Shown one piece after another: positions 37,030 to 47,755 of a stretch of DNA of 64,000 nt. The notes below the pieces were generated by a model. The model was not told the DNA's origin. It ran no database searches and was given only the letters and a program-made list of their open reading frames with translations. The stretch spans positions 672,745 through 736,744 of the forward strand of contig NZ_KB849727.1 in NCBI RefSeq assembly GCF_000368865.1, written 5' to 3'. The DNA is from Acinetobacter bouvetii DSM 14964 = CIP 107468 (GTDB taxonomy: Bacteria; Pseudomonadota; Gammaproteobacteria; Pseudomonadales; Moraxellaceae). Within the stretch, counting starts at the first letter, position 1; each line of letters opens with the position of its first letter. A program made the position numbers and the translations under genes.

Positions 37030-38733
37030 TTAAGCTTTCAGCCATAAATCCGCTTTGGCCTGATCTACAACTTTCAGTTCAACTTCACTCAGTTCAGAAC
37101 CTGCAGCCTTCACATCAAAAGACATCAATTCATCACGGCGGAATGCAAGTACAGTATAACTGCCCGCTTGCTTGGCATACTGTTCAAGCAGTTTGGCTGT
37201 CGCCTTCAAGCCATCAACAGCAATAATGATGTCATTTGCAGATAAGCCTGCTTGAGCGCCAGTACCATTACGGCGCGCAGACTGAACCAGAACGCCTTCA
37301 GGCTTATCGGCAAGCTTTAAGCCAAATGGCAATGTTTTGTCATTTTTCAGGCTATAGCTTAAACCAAACTCTGGGAACAGCTGGTCTAACGGCAATTCAT
37401 CTGTGGTATTGATCAAATGATTAATCTGTTCCAGCCAGCTGTCACCCGTCAGTTCTTTACATAAATCGAAAATGGTGCGTTCATTGACTTGAATGCCATT
37501 TTGCGCATTTTCATACAGCTTACGCATTAACGCATCCAAGCTCGAACCGCGCATCCGCAAGCCCAAATCCAAGCACAGCGCCACTAGACAGCCTTTGTTA
37601 TAGTAGCTCGTACCCGCATTATTTGAGTTTTCATCCTGACGGTAAAACTTCACCCATGCATCAAAGCTAGACTCAGACACTGACTGCACGAAACGTCCAG
37701 GGTTTTGCAAATAACGGTCTATTTGCGCTTTCAGCAATGTCAAATATGAATCCTGATGAATCACGCCGCTGCGCAGTAAAATCAGGTCATCATAATATGA
37801 GGTAAACCCTTCAAAGATCCACAGCAAAGAAGTATAGCCTTCTTTGTTCAGGTCATAATTGACGAAATTTTCAGGGCGGATAAATTTCACCAGCCATGAG
37901 TGGAAATATTCGTGACTGCATAAGCCCAAAAAGCGCTGATAGTCCTTTGACGGCTCTTCCGGTTCATCGGCTTTTGGCAGGTCATCACGCGGTGTAATCA
38001 GGCTCGTACTGTTTGGATGCTCTAAACCGCCATAGCTGCTGCCAGTCGCCATGGTCATAAAGGTATAGTCCGTGAACGGCGCTGCACCAAACATTGAAAT
38101 TTCAGTACTGCAGATTTTTTCAATGTCCTGCTGCATGCGCTGCGCATTCATGGCATGTTTGCCAGACACCACAAACTCATGCGGAATGCCATCGGCTTCA
38201 AAGCTAAACCGTGTTTGATCTGCAAGCTCAAAAGGCGAATCAATCAGCTGCGCATAATTGTCGGCATACAGGGTGTAACGGCCTTTCACCAAAGTTTTAG
38301 ACTTTAAGCCGGTGGCAATTTGGAAATGCTTCAGCTCTTCAGGCAAGAAAATTTCTGCTTCAATGGCCTTGTGTTCCTGCCCTTCCAAACCTAAACAGGC
38401 GCAAGCTGGATTCACATATAAACGTGACTGGTCAACATAAGCGCCGCGCACTGACAAATCATAAGCATAGACATCATATTCAACCGTAATCAGCTCATGA
38501 TCGGTGTTAAATAAGCGCCATTTATTCTTTTCAAATTTTTGAATCTGCAGCTGGCGCCCGTCTTCATCGTAAGCGCGTACCGCTTCAATATGTTTTGAAA
38601 ACTCGCGGATTAAATAGCTTCCCGGTATCCAAGACGGCAGTGACAGCACTTGCGTAGGATCTGCCAAAAAACGCGCAGTGACATGAATAAGGTGCTGACG
38701 ATAATCGTCAAATTCGATTTGATAATGCAGCAT
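37030..38733 (-). CDS. M61-family metallopeptidase with PDZ domain
   Basis: A 567-residue M61 (glycyl-aminopeptidase-like) enzyme. An N-terminal beta domain (SLPSWIPGSYLIREFSKH) is followed by the zinc site HEYFHSWLVKFIRPENF, with the downstream Glu in IFEGFTSYYDDL. A C-terminal PDZ domain carries GLSANDIIIAVDGLKA. There is no signal peptide, so it is probably cytosolic. The frame extends three codons to a TTG; the ATG at 38733 is taken. Confidence 0.92.
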   Translation of the reverse strand: MLHYQIEFDDYRQHLIHVTARFLADPTQVLSLPSWIPGSYLIREFSKHIEAVRAYDEDGRQLQIQKFEKNKWRLFNTDHELITVEYDVYAYDLSVRGAYVDQSRLYVNPACACLGLEGQEHKAIEAEIFLPEELKHFQIATGLKSKTLVKGRYTLYADNYAQLIDSPFELADQTRFSFEADGIPHEFVVSGKHAMNAQRMQQDIEKICSTEISMFGAAPFTDYTFMTMATGSSYGGLEHPNSTSLITPRDDLPKADEPEEPSKDYQRFLGLCSHEYFHSWLVKFIRPENFVNYDLNKEGYTSLLWIFEGFTSYYDDLILLRSGVIHQDSYLTLLKAQIDRYLQNPGRFVQSVSESSFDAWVKFYRQDENSNNAGTSYYNKGCLVALCLDLGLRMRGSSLDALMRKLYENAQNGIQVNERTIFDLCKELTGDSWLEQINHLINTTDELPLDQLFPEFGLSYSLKNDKTLPFGLKLADKPEGVLVQSARRNGTGAQAGLSANDIIIAVDGLKATAKLLEQYAKQAGSYTVLAFRRDELMSFDVKAAGSELSEVELKVVDQAKADLWLKA

Positions 38734-38910
38734 AATGGGCAATACAAAATAAAAAAAGATAACTTGGCAATAAGCTTAACATTTTTTGACACAACGGTGC
38801 GCAACAGTCTTAATTGTCTACAATTAAGACTAGTCAGCGGAAAAAAAAAGGCATAGCATTCCTTAAATTTTTTGTATTTTCGGCCTACGGAAAGGCTATA
38901 AGGAATCTCA

Positions 38911-40224
38911 TTGAAACGCGTAATTTACTTCATCGTGGCGCTATGCGCTTTATGCTCCACGGTAGCAAATGCTGCACTGCTGAACATCAATCCAGAAACG
39001 GTAGAAGCTGAAGCTTGGACTATTCTAGATCCGCAATCTGGACAAGTGATTGCTGAACACAATAGCCATGTACAGCGCGCTCCTGCCTCTTTAACCAAAA
39101 TGATGGTGGCCTATATTGCCCTGAAAGAAATCAAAGCGGGCCATTTGAATAAAAATGAAGTTCTGACGGCGACCCCAGTGGTCAATGTGGTTCAGTGGGA
39201 TGAATCGCAAATGTATTTAAAGCAAGGCGAGCAAATTACGGTTGATCACCTGTTGGCAGGCCTAGTGGTTATGTCCGCTAATGATGCGGCGGTCACTCTG
39301 GCAGAGAAAATTTCCGGCGGGCTTCCGCAATTTATTGAGCGCATGAATAAAGAAGCCAAAGCGCTCGGCATGAATGACACCCACTTTCAAAACCCGGCAG
39401 GCATTACTATGCCGGAGCACTATTCTTCCGCAGCAGACCTCGCGCGTTTGGGCCGCGCCTTAGTGCAGGAAACACCGGACTATCTCAACTATTCCAAACA
39501 AACCAGCTTCAGCTATAACAATCATTTTCATAAAGCGACCAATATCCTGCTGAAGCAAGACCCGACAGTCGATGGCATGAAAACCGGCTTTACCAAAGCG
39601 GCTGGCTATAACCTGGCCTTAACTGCCAACCGCCCATCTGGCCTGCATAATGTGCCTGACCGCCGTTTAATTGTAGTGGTTATGGGCACTAAAAGCGGGC
39701 TGAAGCGCGCTGAAGTAGCCCATAAGCTGATGAACCTTGCTTATGTCTATACCCGCAATGAAGTTGCCATAAAAGACAAACAGCTGATTGCCGAATTGCC
39801 AGTCATTAAGTCCACTCTAAAAATGTTTAAAGTGGAAACAAAAAAGCCGCAAATTATTACCACATCATTATTTGACCCTGCGCTGACCATTGATATGAAC
39901 ACCTTTGATCAGCCGCATCAGCGCATCATGCTGGATACCGGCAATGGCTTAATGCAAGGCATTGAACCGCTGCAGCAGACTCAAACGCATATGAATATCG
40001 AAGTGAATGAGAAATTGCTCACGGCACCTTTGGCTCAAGTGATGAAATTAGTCACTGTAAATGTGTATCAAAACAACCAGCTGATCAACACCATTGATAT
40101 TGAAGATGACGTAAATATTGATGAAGCCAATGTTTTCGAACGCTTCCTATTTTGGCTTAAAAGTGTTTTCGGTATTTTCTCATCAGATTCAGGCGCTGTA
40201 AAAACCTACCCATTGCAGCAATAA
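38911..40224 (+). CDS. D-alanyl-D-alanine carboxypeptidase (PBP5/6-type)
   Basis: A 437-residue low-molecular-mass penicillin-binding protein. A signal peptide (residues 1-21) is followed by the active-site motifs SLTK (60-63), SAN (122-124) and KTG (224-226). The C-terminal beta domain typical of PBP5 follows, and the protein ends with a segment including a hydrophobic stretch (FERFLFWLKSVFGIF) that would anchor it. It is longer than the usual PBP5 (about 380-400). It trims the terminal D-Ala of peptidoglycan stem peptides. The start codon is TTG, supported by AAGGA six bases upstream and by the signal peptide. Confidence 0.94.
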   Translation: MKRVIYFIVALCALCSTVANAALLNINPETVEAEAWTILDPQSGQVIAEHNSHVQRAPASLTKMMVAYIALKEIKAGHLNKNEVLTATPVVNVVQWDESQMYLKQGEQITVDHLLAGLVVMSANDAAVTLAEKISGGLPQFIERMNKEAKALGMNDTHFQNPAGITMPEHYSSAADLARLGRALVQETPDYLNYSKQTSFSYNNHFHKATNILLKQDPTVDGMKTGFTKAAGYNLALTANRPSGLHNVPDRRLIVVVMGTKSGLKRAEVAHKLMNLAYVYTRNEVAIKDKQLIAELPVIKSTLKMFKVETKKPQIITTSLFDPALTIDMNTFDQPHQRIMLDTGNGLMQGIEPLQQTQTHMNIEVNEKLLTAPLAQVMKLVTVNVYQNNQLINTIDIEDDVNIDEANVFERFLFWLKSVFGIFSSDSGAVKTYPLQQ

Positions 40225-40288
40225 TCGGCCTGCAGAATTCTTATCGGTGAGATAATGTAACTTGTAAGACAATTCAAAAAACACCCAT

Positions 40289-40326
40289 AAAAAGAAGATG
40301 GCATACTCCTGCCATCTTCTTTTTTT
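40289..40326 (+). terminator. Terminator after the carboxypeptidase gene
   Basis: AAAAGAAGATGGCA pairs with TGCCATCTTCTTTT, followed by T. The downstream gene begins 22 bases later. Confidence 0.9.
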
Positions 40327-40347
40327 ACAATAAAAATAGGCATTTCA

Positions 40348-41649
40348 ATGAATCCTGAAAAGAATAGTGATCTGCACCGGATTGTCATTGTCGGCGGCGG
40401 CGCAGGCGGTCTGGAGTTAGCCACACAATTAGGCGGCAGTCTTGGAAAATCAGGCAAAGCGCATATTACTTTGGTTGATATGAAACTCACCCATGTCTGG
40501 AAGCCGCTGCTGCATGAAATTGCAGCCGGCACCATGAATATCAATGAAGAAGCCACCAATTATTATGCCCATGCCGCCAAGCATTCTTATGAGTTTGTTT
40601 TAGGCTGTTTGGAAAACATCATTCCTGCAGAAAAGCGCATTGTTCTGAACCGGAAACCATTGGGAAAATACGGCAGTTCAGACGAAAATTTGATGCTGCA
40701 TTACGACACCCTTATTTTAGCTGTAGGTTCTGTTTCCAATGATTTTGGCACAGCTGGCGTATCCGAGCATTGCCATTATTTAGACAGCCTGCAGCAGGCT
40801 GAAATTTTTCAGCAGGATCTGCTGCGTCTGTACTTGGATGCGCAAAACAGCAATGAACCCCGCCAGCTGAACATCGGCATTATTGGCGCTGGCGCGACTG
40901 GCGTAGAGCTTTCTGCCGCGCTGACAGAAGCCAAGCACAATTTTTATAAATTCGGGCTCAATAAAATCTTGCCCCAGAATGTGCAAATCACCTTAATTGA
41001 AGGCGCTGACAGAATTTTGCCCGCCTTGCCCGAAAAACTGGCCGATCATGCATATAAACAGCTGGACCGCATGAAAATTGATGTGCTGACCTCTAAGCGC
41101 GTCGCAAAAGTCGATGCTGACAAAATTTACTTTGATGACGGCAGCAGCATTCATGCAGAACTCAAGGTCTGGGCAGCAGGCATTAAAGCCCCGCCAGTCA
41201 TTGCCAGCCTGCCAGGCTTTGCCAAAGACCGTATGGGCCGCATAGACGTTTATGCTACCCTGCAGACCAAGGCAGACCCGAATATTTTTGCCTTTGGGGA
41301 TTGTGCGCATTGCCAGCCGCGGGCCGATGAGCCTGTACTTGGCCCGCGGGCGCAGGTTGCAAGCCAGCAGGCGTCTTTTTTGGCAGAAGCCTTAAAAGCC
41401 CGCCTGAACGGTCAGCCGCTGCCCATGTTTAACTTTTCAGATAAAGGCTCTTTAGTTTCACTCAGTAAAAATAAAGCCGTCGGTGAATTATTAGGCCAGG
41501 TTAATGTGCAGGGCTTTATTGCAAAATCCATATATGTGTCTTTATACCGCATGCATCAAGCCGCCATTTACGGCTATGCGCATGCAGGTTTACTGACCGC
41601 TAAAGATTTTGTGAGCAGAAAAATCTCGCCAAAAATAAAAATGCATTGA
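40348..41649 (+). CDS. ndh: Type II NADH:quinone oxidoreductase
   Basis: A 433-residue FAD enzyme of the Ndh family: the FAD-binding start IVIVGGGAGGLELATQLG, the NADH-binding GIIGAGATGVELSAALTE and the second FAD block FAFGDCAHCQ. A C-terminal amphipathic membrane-binding region (FIAKSIYVSLYRMHQAAIYG) is present. It passes electrons from NADH to ubiquinone without pumping protons. AGG precedes the ATG. It is preceded by the carboxypeptidase terminator. Confidence 0.93.
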   Translation: MNPEKNSDLHRIVIVGGGAGGLELATQLGGSLGKSGKAHITLVDMKLTHVWKPLLHEIAAGTMNINEEATNYYAHAAKHSYEFVLGCLENIIPAEKRIVLNRKPLGKYGSSDENLMLHYDTLILAVGSVSNDFGTAGVSEHCHYLDSLQQAEIFQQDLLRLYLDAQNSNEPRQLNIGIIGAGATGVELSAALTEAKHNFYKFGLNKILPQNVQITLIEGADRILPALPEKLADHAYKQLDRMKIDVLTSKRVAKVDADKIYFDDGSSIHAELKVWAAGIKAPPVIASLPGFAKDRMGRIDVYATLQTKADPNIFAFGDCAHCQPRADEPVLGPRAQVASQQASFLAEALKARLNGQPLPMFNFSDKGSLVSLSKNKAVGELLGQVNVQGFIAKSIYVSLYRMHQAAIYGYAHAGLLTAKDFVSRKISPKIKMH

Positions 41650-41784
41650 AATTTTAATATTCACCCCGATTAATGAAAAAACCATCATCTGAATAGTAAA
41701 AGTGCAATTTTTTAGTAAATTTAGTCTACAAAAAAGCAATTTCACTTTATGATGTACCCTTAAAAAATTGAATGGATCAATAAC

Positions 41785-42267
41785 ATGACTGCTATTGCAA
41801 ATAACCTTGTGGTTTCTTTCCACTACACATTGACTAATGCTGAAGGTGAAACACTTGACCAATCTCAAGGTGAACCACTTGCCTATTTGCACGGCGCTGG
41901 CAACATCATCCCTGGCCTAGAAAAAGCATTATTAGGCAAAACAGTTGGTGAAAAATTTACTGTAACTGTTCCTGCTGCTGAAGGTTATGGCGAATACAAC
42001 CCAGACCTAGTACAAGAAGTTCCAGCTCAAATGTTCCAAGGCGTTGACAATATTCAAGCTGGCATGCAATTCCAAGCTCAAACTGATGACGGCGTTCAAA
42101 TCGTAACTGTTAAAGCAGTTGAAGGCGACAATGTTGTTGTAGATGCAAACTTCCCGCTTGCTGGCCAAGATCTGACTTTTGCCGTTGAAATCATTGAAAT
42201 CCGTGAACCTTCTCAAGAAGAATTAGATCACGGTCACGTACACGGTGCCGGCGGCCACCACCACTAA
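41785..42267 (+). CDS. slyD: SlyD-type FKBP peptidyl-prolyl isomerase
   Basis: A 160-residue FKBP-type isomerase and chaperone with the SlyD layout: FHYTLTNAEGETLDQS at the start, the inserted flap domain in the middle (GYGEYNPDLVQEVP), and a His-rich metal-binding tail (HGHVHGAGGHHH). SlyD helps folding and can deliver nickel. The tail is shorter than in E. coli. It is a single gene with a strong terminator. Confidence 0.94.
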   Translation: MTAIANNLVVSFHYTLTNAEGETLDQSQGEPLAYLHGAGNIIPGLEKALLGKTVGEKFTVTVPAAEGYGEYNPDLVQEVPAQMFQGVDNIQAGMQFQAQTDDGVQIVTVKAVEGDNVVVDANFPLAGQDLTFAVEIIEIREPSQEELDHGHVHGAGGHHH

Positions 42268-42287
42268 GATCTTATGATCTGACGTGC

Positions 42288-42318
42288 AAAAGGCAAAGTT
42301 TTTACTTTGCCTTTTTTA
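42288..42318 (+). terminator. Terminator after slyD
   Basis: AAAAGGCAAAGT pairs with ACTTTGCCTTTT around TTTT, followed by T. Confidence 0.92.
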
Positions 42319-42634
42319 TTGCTGATAAATGACAAATGATATTCCGCACCCAGCGCAGTTTCGGCTATTCATCCGGCTTTAGATCATTTCATACTGCAGC
42401 ACAGTTTATTGTTAAACTTATATGTGAACACCCAATCATTCTCTAAGCGCCTGCACTAGCGCTAAAAAAAGCGCATTATAAAACCCGCTGTGGCTATTGA
42501 ATAGATAGCTAAATCGGGATGAATGACTTCAAATCCTGCTTAGCTAGCATGCAAGTGCCAAGGTACACATCATCATCTGAATAAACATCGGCCTTAAAAC
42601 AACGTCTCCGTTTAACTTAAAAATTAGATCGCAT
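42319..42634. other. Intergenic region between slyD and the M48 gene
   Basis: About 315 bases between two convergent genes; I see no gene or clear signal in it apart from the flanking terminators. Confidence 0.45.
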
Positions 42635-42664
42635 AAAAAAGCAGAGCATAGGCTCTGCTTTTTT
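42635..42664. terminator. Terminator after the M48 peptidase gene
   Basis: AAAAAAGCAGAGC pairs with GCTCTGCTTTTTT; works in either direction. Confidence 0.9.
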
Positions 42665-42702
42665 ATCGGAATTTATATCCTGCGCATGTGTTTTAAATTT
42701 CT

Positions 42703-43476
42703 TTATCTGCGTTGGTTGTAAATCTGCTGCGCAGCCGGCAGGTTTTTACGCATGGCATCAATCCGCTGGCTATTTGACGGGTGAGTCGACAGGAATGATG
42801 AACCGCCAGCGCCTTCAAGCTTATTCATTTTTTCCCACAGCGTAATTGCAGCCTGAGGATTATAGCCTGCCCGCGCCATCAGCATTAAGCCGCCCTGATC
42901 CGCTCGGCTTTCCAAACTGCGTGAATAGGGCAAGCCAATCCCAATTTGGCTGCCCAATTGCGCTGCCGCTGTTCCTGTCTGACCGACACCCGCTGCGCTT
43001 AAGCCAATGCCCAGCGCCAAATCTGTCAGCGCCTGCGCGCCAACTTTATTCTTCGAATGCTCTTCTAGGGCATGCACCATTTCATGGCCCATCACCGCGG
43101 CAATTTCAGCATCTGTCAGGTTCAGCTTCGTGACAATCCCTGTATAAAATACAACTTTACCGCCTGGCGCCACATAAGCATTGACTTGCGGCGATTTCAG
43201 CACTGCAAGCTGCCAGTCAAATTTAGTCCCGGTTTGGTTCATTTGATCGGCATAAGGCTTAAGGCGGGTAAACACGCTGTAAATACGCTTATAAGTCGCA
43301 GATGAGGTGTCTAAAGTATTGCTGTTGCGCGCTTCAGTGACCGTTTTATTAAAACCTTGAGTCGCTGCCGCGTTCAGTGTTGCGGTATCCGCGCCAGCCA
43401 TATCAGCCACAGTTGTACAGCCAGAAATTGTTACAGCACCTGCTGCACATAAGCTCATTAATATTTTTTTATTCAT
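42703..43476 (-). CDS. M48-family metallopeptidase lipoprotein
   Basis: A 257-residue periplasmic zinc protease. It has a lipoprotein signal with lipobox ISGC (Cys20), the zinc-binding MGHEMVHALEEHS (HEXXH), the third ligand in SRSLESRADQGGL, and FLSTHPSNSQRIDAM near the end. This is the YcaL/LoiP group, outer-membrane protein quality-control proteases. GGAG precedes the ATG. Confidence 0.93.
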   Translation of the reverse strand: MNKKILMSLCAAGAVTISGCTTVADMAGADTATLNAAATQGFNKTVTEARNSNTLDTSSATYKRIYSVFTRLKPYADQMNQTGTKFDWQLAVLKSPQVNAYVAPGGKVVFYTGIVTKLNLTDAEIAAVMGHEMVHALEEHSKNKVGAQALTDLALGIGLSAAGVGQTGTAAAQLGSQIGIGLPYSRSLESRADQGGLMLMARAGYNPQAAITLWEKMNKLEGAGGSSFLSTHPSNSQRIDAMRKNLPAAQQIYNQRR

Positions 43477-43593
43477 TATTCAGGACTCCAAACCCGCAAT
43501 CTAAACAGCATGAATTATAGCAATTATATTCTTCAAATTTAGGAGGTTGAATGAAGTTAAAGCACATTATGATAGGATTTATGTAAAATATGT

Positions 43594-43902
43594 TCATCCA
43601 ATAAACTGAATATAAAGCCAATAGAGCAAACAGCAGGCATTCAAAAATAGATACAGCTTGCACAGCGGCTCGACCTTTGTCTCAAGTGTTTCACTTTTAC
43701 GTTTAAAAAATAGAAATGCATTTTGAATCAATATAATTGGCACTAAAATACAGGCAATCATGGCCGATAATCCAACGAAAGCTGTATAAATAATTTCAGG
43801 ATTTGAGGTTTGCGCCCGAATAATCATCATCGCAATTGTGGGCGCACCGCCCATGGCAAACAGCAAAGAATAAAAGATGGTTCCTGATATGTACTTCTGC
43901 AT
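43594..43902 (-). CDS. Small multi-pass membrane protein of unknown function
   Basis: A 102-residue protein with three hydrophobic segments (residues 5-27, 39-61 and 81-100) and a central charged loop (FKRKSETLETKVEP). No family recognised. The frame is open upstream to 43977; the ATG at 43902 (MQKYISG) directly precedes the first membrane segment and has AGG nine bases upstream, whereas the longer version adds a basic segment with no obvious role. The exact start is uncertain. Confidence 0.6.
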   Translation of the reverse strand: MQKYISGTIFYSLLFAMGGAPTIAMMIIRAQTSNPEIIYTAFVGLSAMIACILVPIILIQNAFLFFKRKSETLETKVEPLCKLYLFLNACCLLYWLYIQFIG

Positions 43903-44092
43903 CCTGCAGCGCCTGAAATATGAAGTGAAATGCATTTTAGCAACTCTGCTGACGCTGTACAGCACACTGGACTGCAACTTTAGTATCGGCTAATCCAAAC
44001 TCAGATTTTATTCAGAGACTGAGGCTTCGCAGAAACGGCTTTACAGATTTGATCAGATTCGGCTTAGGCATTCCGTTGCTGTTTACAGCTGT

Positions 44093-44123
44093 AAAAAAGC
44101 CCCGCTTTTGCGGGGCTTTTTTT
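44093..44123 (-). terminator. Terminator after purA
   Basis: AAAAAAGCCCCGC pairs with GCGGGGCTTTTTT around TTTT; also usable in the other direction. Confidence 0.92.
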
Positions 44124-44140
44124 GCATCATATTCTAAGCA

Positions 44141-45475
<1,335 letters not shown>

Positions 45476-45544
45476 TCATGCTGTTAAAATTGAGAGTAAA
45501 GCTGAATGACATGAACATTCAGCCTTGCCATTAAACTGTTTCGA

Positions 45545-46711
45545 TTAAACCGCTTCGACTTTCCACTCGCCTGCAACATTCACCAATTGATGCGTTGCAT
45601 TTGGAACTGATTTTAAATCATCGTTCCCAAGTAACTGAATTACACTTAAGCCTTGTGCGCGGACGTCCGCAATTGCGTCAAGCAATGCCTTGTCTGTGCC
45701 TTTAGGCGCAACAACTTTTTGAATCTGCTTAAATTGACCCGCACATAATGCATAAAGGTCACAAGAGAAGCCTGTTGCTGGACGCGCGCGTCCAAAGTGC
45801 TGGCCAATCCCGTCATAACGTCCGCCTTGAGCCAGCGGCGCTGCACGGTTTGGCGCATATACGGCATACATTAAACCAGTGTGATAGTGATATGAACGTA
45901 GCTCTACAACATCTATACCAATATGCAGCGCTGGCCAGCGCGCCTGAATTTCTGACTGGGTTTGCTTAACAGCATCAAATGCCTGCTTAAACTCAGGATT
46001 TTCAAAAATCTCAGCACTTAAATTCGCCTGCAGCGCATCTAAATCGCTTGCATAACGGCCTAAATTATAAAAATCTGCACCGAATTTTAATTCTTGAGTA
46101 AATTCAGCCAGTTCAGGCAATGCTTTGCGCTGATATAAATCAGAAAGCTGACGCTCAACTGCTTTCGATAAGCCTGCATGCGCCACTAGGCTGCGGAATA
46201 ATCCGACATGGCCTAAATCCAGATGAATGCCATCAGCCAAACCAGCTGTTTGAAGCAAGCTCAGCATCACATCGACCATTTCAACGTCGGCATCAATGCT
46301 GTCTGAACCAAATAATTCTGCACCCAGCTGCAGCGGCGCGCGTGTGGTATTAAAACCCTGTGGTTTAGTGTGTAAAACCGTGCCAGCGTAGCAATAACGC
46401 GCTACGCCTTCGACTGGATGTACATGCGCATCGATACGGGCCACTTGCGGTGTCATATCGGCACGCACACCAAGCAACCGGCCAGACAGCTGGTCAATCA
46501 CTTTAAAAGTGGCTAAGTCTAAATCTTGATTCGATTCGGAGAGAGAAGAAAGAGATTCGATGTATTCGATAAATGGCGTGTACACCAGCTGATAACCTCG
46601 AGTTGCGAGGAAATCCAATGCTTCACGGCGCAAAGCTTCAATCACTTGCGCTTGTTCTGGTAATACATCAGCTACACCATCAGGTAATAACCATGTCTCT
46701 GAAATGGGCAT
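45545..46711 (-). CDS. hisZ: ATP phosphoribosyltransferase regulatory subunit
   Basis: A 388-residue HisZ: a histidyl-tRNA-synthetase-like catalytic core (LLPDGVADVLPEQAQVIEALR, YTPFIEYIESL, and VRADMTPQVARIDAH) without the anticodon-binding domain. It pairs with the short HisG to form the first enzyme of histidine synthesis. The ATG is preceded by AGGTTTACAAC. It is the first gene of the hisZ-purA unit, whose 5' leader has a strong hairpin. Confidence 0.96.
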   Translation of the reverse strand: MPISETWLLPDGVADVLPEQAQVIEALRREALDFLATRGYQLVYTPFIEYIESLSSLSESNQDLDLATFKVIDQLSGRLLGVRADMTPQVARIDAHVHPVEGVARYCYAGTVLHTKPQGFNTTRAPLQLGAELFGSDSIDADVEMVDVMLSLLQTAGLADGIHLDLGHVGLFRSLVAHAGLSKAVERQLSDLYQRKALPELAEFTQELKFGADFYNLGRYASDLDALQANLSAEIFENPEFKQAFDAVKQTQSEIQARWPALHIGIDVVELRSYHYHTGLMYAVYAPNRAAPLAQGGRYDGIGQHFGRARPATGFSCDLYALCAGQFKQIQKVVAPKGTDKALLDAIADVRAQGLSVIQLLGNDDLKSVPNATHQLVNVAGEWKVEAV

Positions 46712-46753
46712 GTTGTAAACCTAAATACTTGTCAGCGCGGAAATAATCCGCAT

Positions 46754-46793
46754 AAAAAAATCGGGAACACACCCGATTTCTCATAGTGTAGCA
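46754..46793 (-). promoter_or_regulatory. hisZ promoter element with immediate leader hairpin
   Basis: On the minus strand an extended -10 (TGC followed by TACACT, 46785-46793) lies just before a hairpin: AAATCGGG (46772-46779 on that strand) pairs with CCCGATTT, followed by seven T. The predicted start is at or within one or two bases of the stem, so the transcript would begin with a terminator-like structure about 45 bases before the hisZ start. The -35 is weak. Confidence 0.45.
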
Positions 46794-47120
46794 CGTTCAA
46801 TTTAGCCATGCATCAGACAATTCAGGAAAATTTCATTTATCGTGTTAAAGCCGTACAGGCAGGCTTAGAGCCGCAGCCTCAATTGCACAGGCAGGCAGCA
46901 GCTCCAAATTTAAACGCGTTGAAAAAAGTGACGCTCCGCCCCATAGGATTTATTGATTAAATTTATTTAAAACATGATTTTATCCTTAAATTTCAATTAT
47001 AAAAAGAATGGTTCAGGCCGCTAATTCATCTATACTTTTGTTCAATTCAGCATCAACAACAAGTCCAGCCGAACATTTATTCAATGCTTTGATTACGCAA
47101 TTTCACTTTGGGGAAAAGAT
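46794..47120. other. Divergent intergenic region between hisZ and the acidic orphan
   Basis: About 330 bases. It holds the upstream part of the hisZ promoter and the promoter of the gene at 47121. A 50-codon plus-strand frame (46808-46960) lies within it but lacks a ribosome site. Confidence 0.4.
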
Positions 47121-47639
47121 ATGGAATTACATAGCAATTTGTATTACAGGCATGCAGATGCTCAAATAATGTCAAAATTAGACCGTTTATTTGAAGAGCA
47201 CCGTGGCGATTCAGATAAATTTATCGCCCTCGCCTGTGACATTAATCCCGAAAATGGCGCTGAGCTGGCTAGAGAAATTTTAGATACTGTGGATAACATT
47301 GAATTTGATCTGGGACCAGAACTGCTGTACCCGATCGAAGGCTATTCAATTGCGCATTTTGTGCATGGCTCGTCAGGCGATGAATTTATTGAAGCGATTT
47401 TATTTTTTCTAAAGGCGCTGGCTCCGTCTATCCGCGCTCAGGCTTGGGGATGCGGTGATGATGATCCTTGGGAATTTTGGTTCAAATTTGAGGGCGATGA
47501 ACTGCTCCGTGAAGATGATGAGCCATTCAATGATCCGGAAGAAGACGAAGAAATTAAAGCCAATATTTATACTTGGTGGCATGCCGGCCTGCCTCAGCAA
47601 ATCAAAGAAGGCTTTTTAAACGAAAACGTTGAGCAGTAA
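47121..47639 (+). CDS. Acidic protein of unknown function
   Basis: A 172-residue, strongly acidic, soluble protein with no signal or membrane segment. It starts with a helical region (LDRLFEEHRGDSDKFIAL), has a central block YPIEGYSIAHFVHGSSGDEFIEAILFFL and a Trp-rich acidic part (GCGDDDPWEFWFKFEGDELLRED), and ends YTWWHAGLPQQIKEGF. I do not recognise the family; small acidic proteins of this sort include immunity proteins, but no toxin gene is near. GGGGAAAAG lies close before the ATG. Confidence 0.75.
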   Translation: MELHSNLYYRHADAQIMSKLDRLFEEHRGDSDKFIALACDINPENGAELAREILDTVDNIEFDLGPELLYPIEGYSIAHFVHGSSGDEFIEAILFFLKALAPSIRAQAWGCGDDDPWEFWFKFEGDELLREDDEPFNDPEEDEEIKANIYTWWHAGLPQQIKEGFLNENVEQ

Positions 47640-47755
47640 AAGCTTTGAACACCTGAAAACCCGCAGCTTGAGGCGGCGATTACGCCTCTCAGGCGGCAGA
47701 GAGCAATACATAAAATCTGAGTATCATTTGTGCTCTAAAAAATACTTCCGCATCG

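Noticed and set aside
46808..46960. 50-codon plus-strand frame upstream of the acidic orphan
   Set aside because: Its residues look plausible but there is no ribosome site and it overlaps the hisZ promoter; not enough support to call it a gene.
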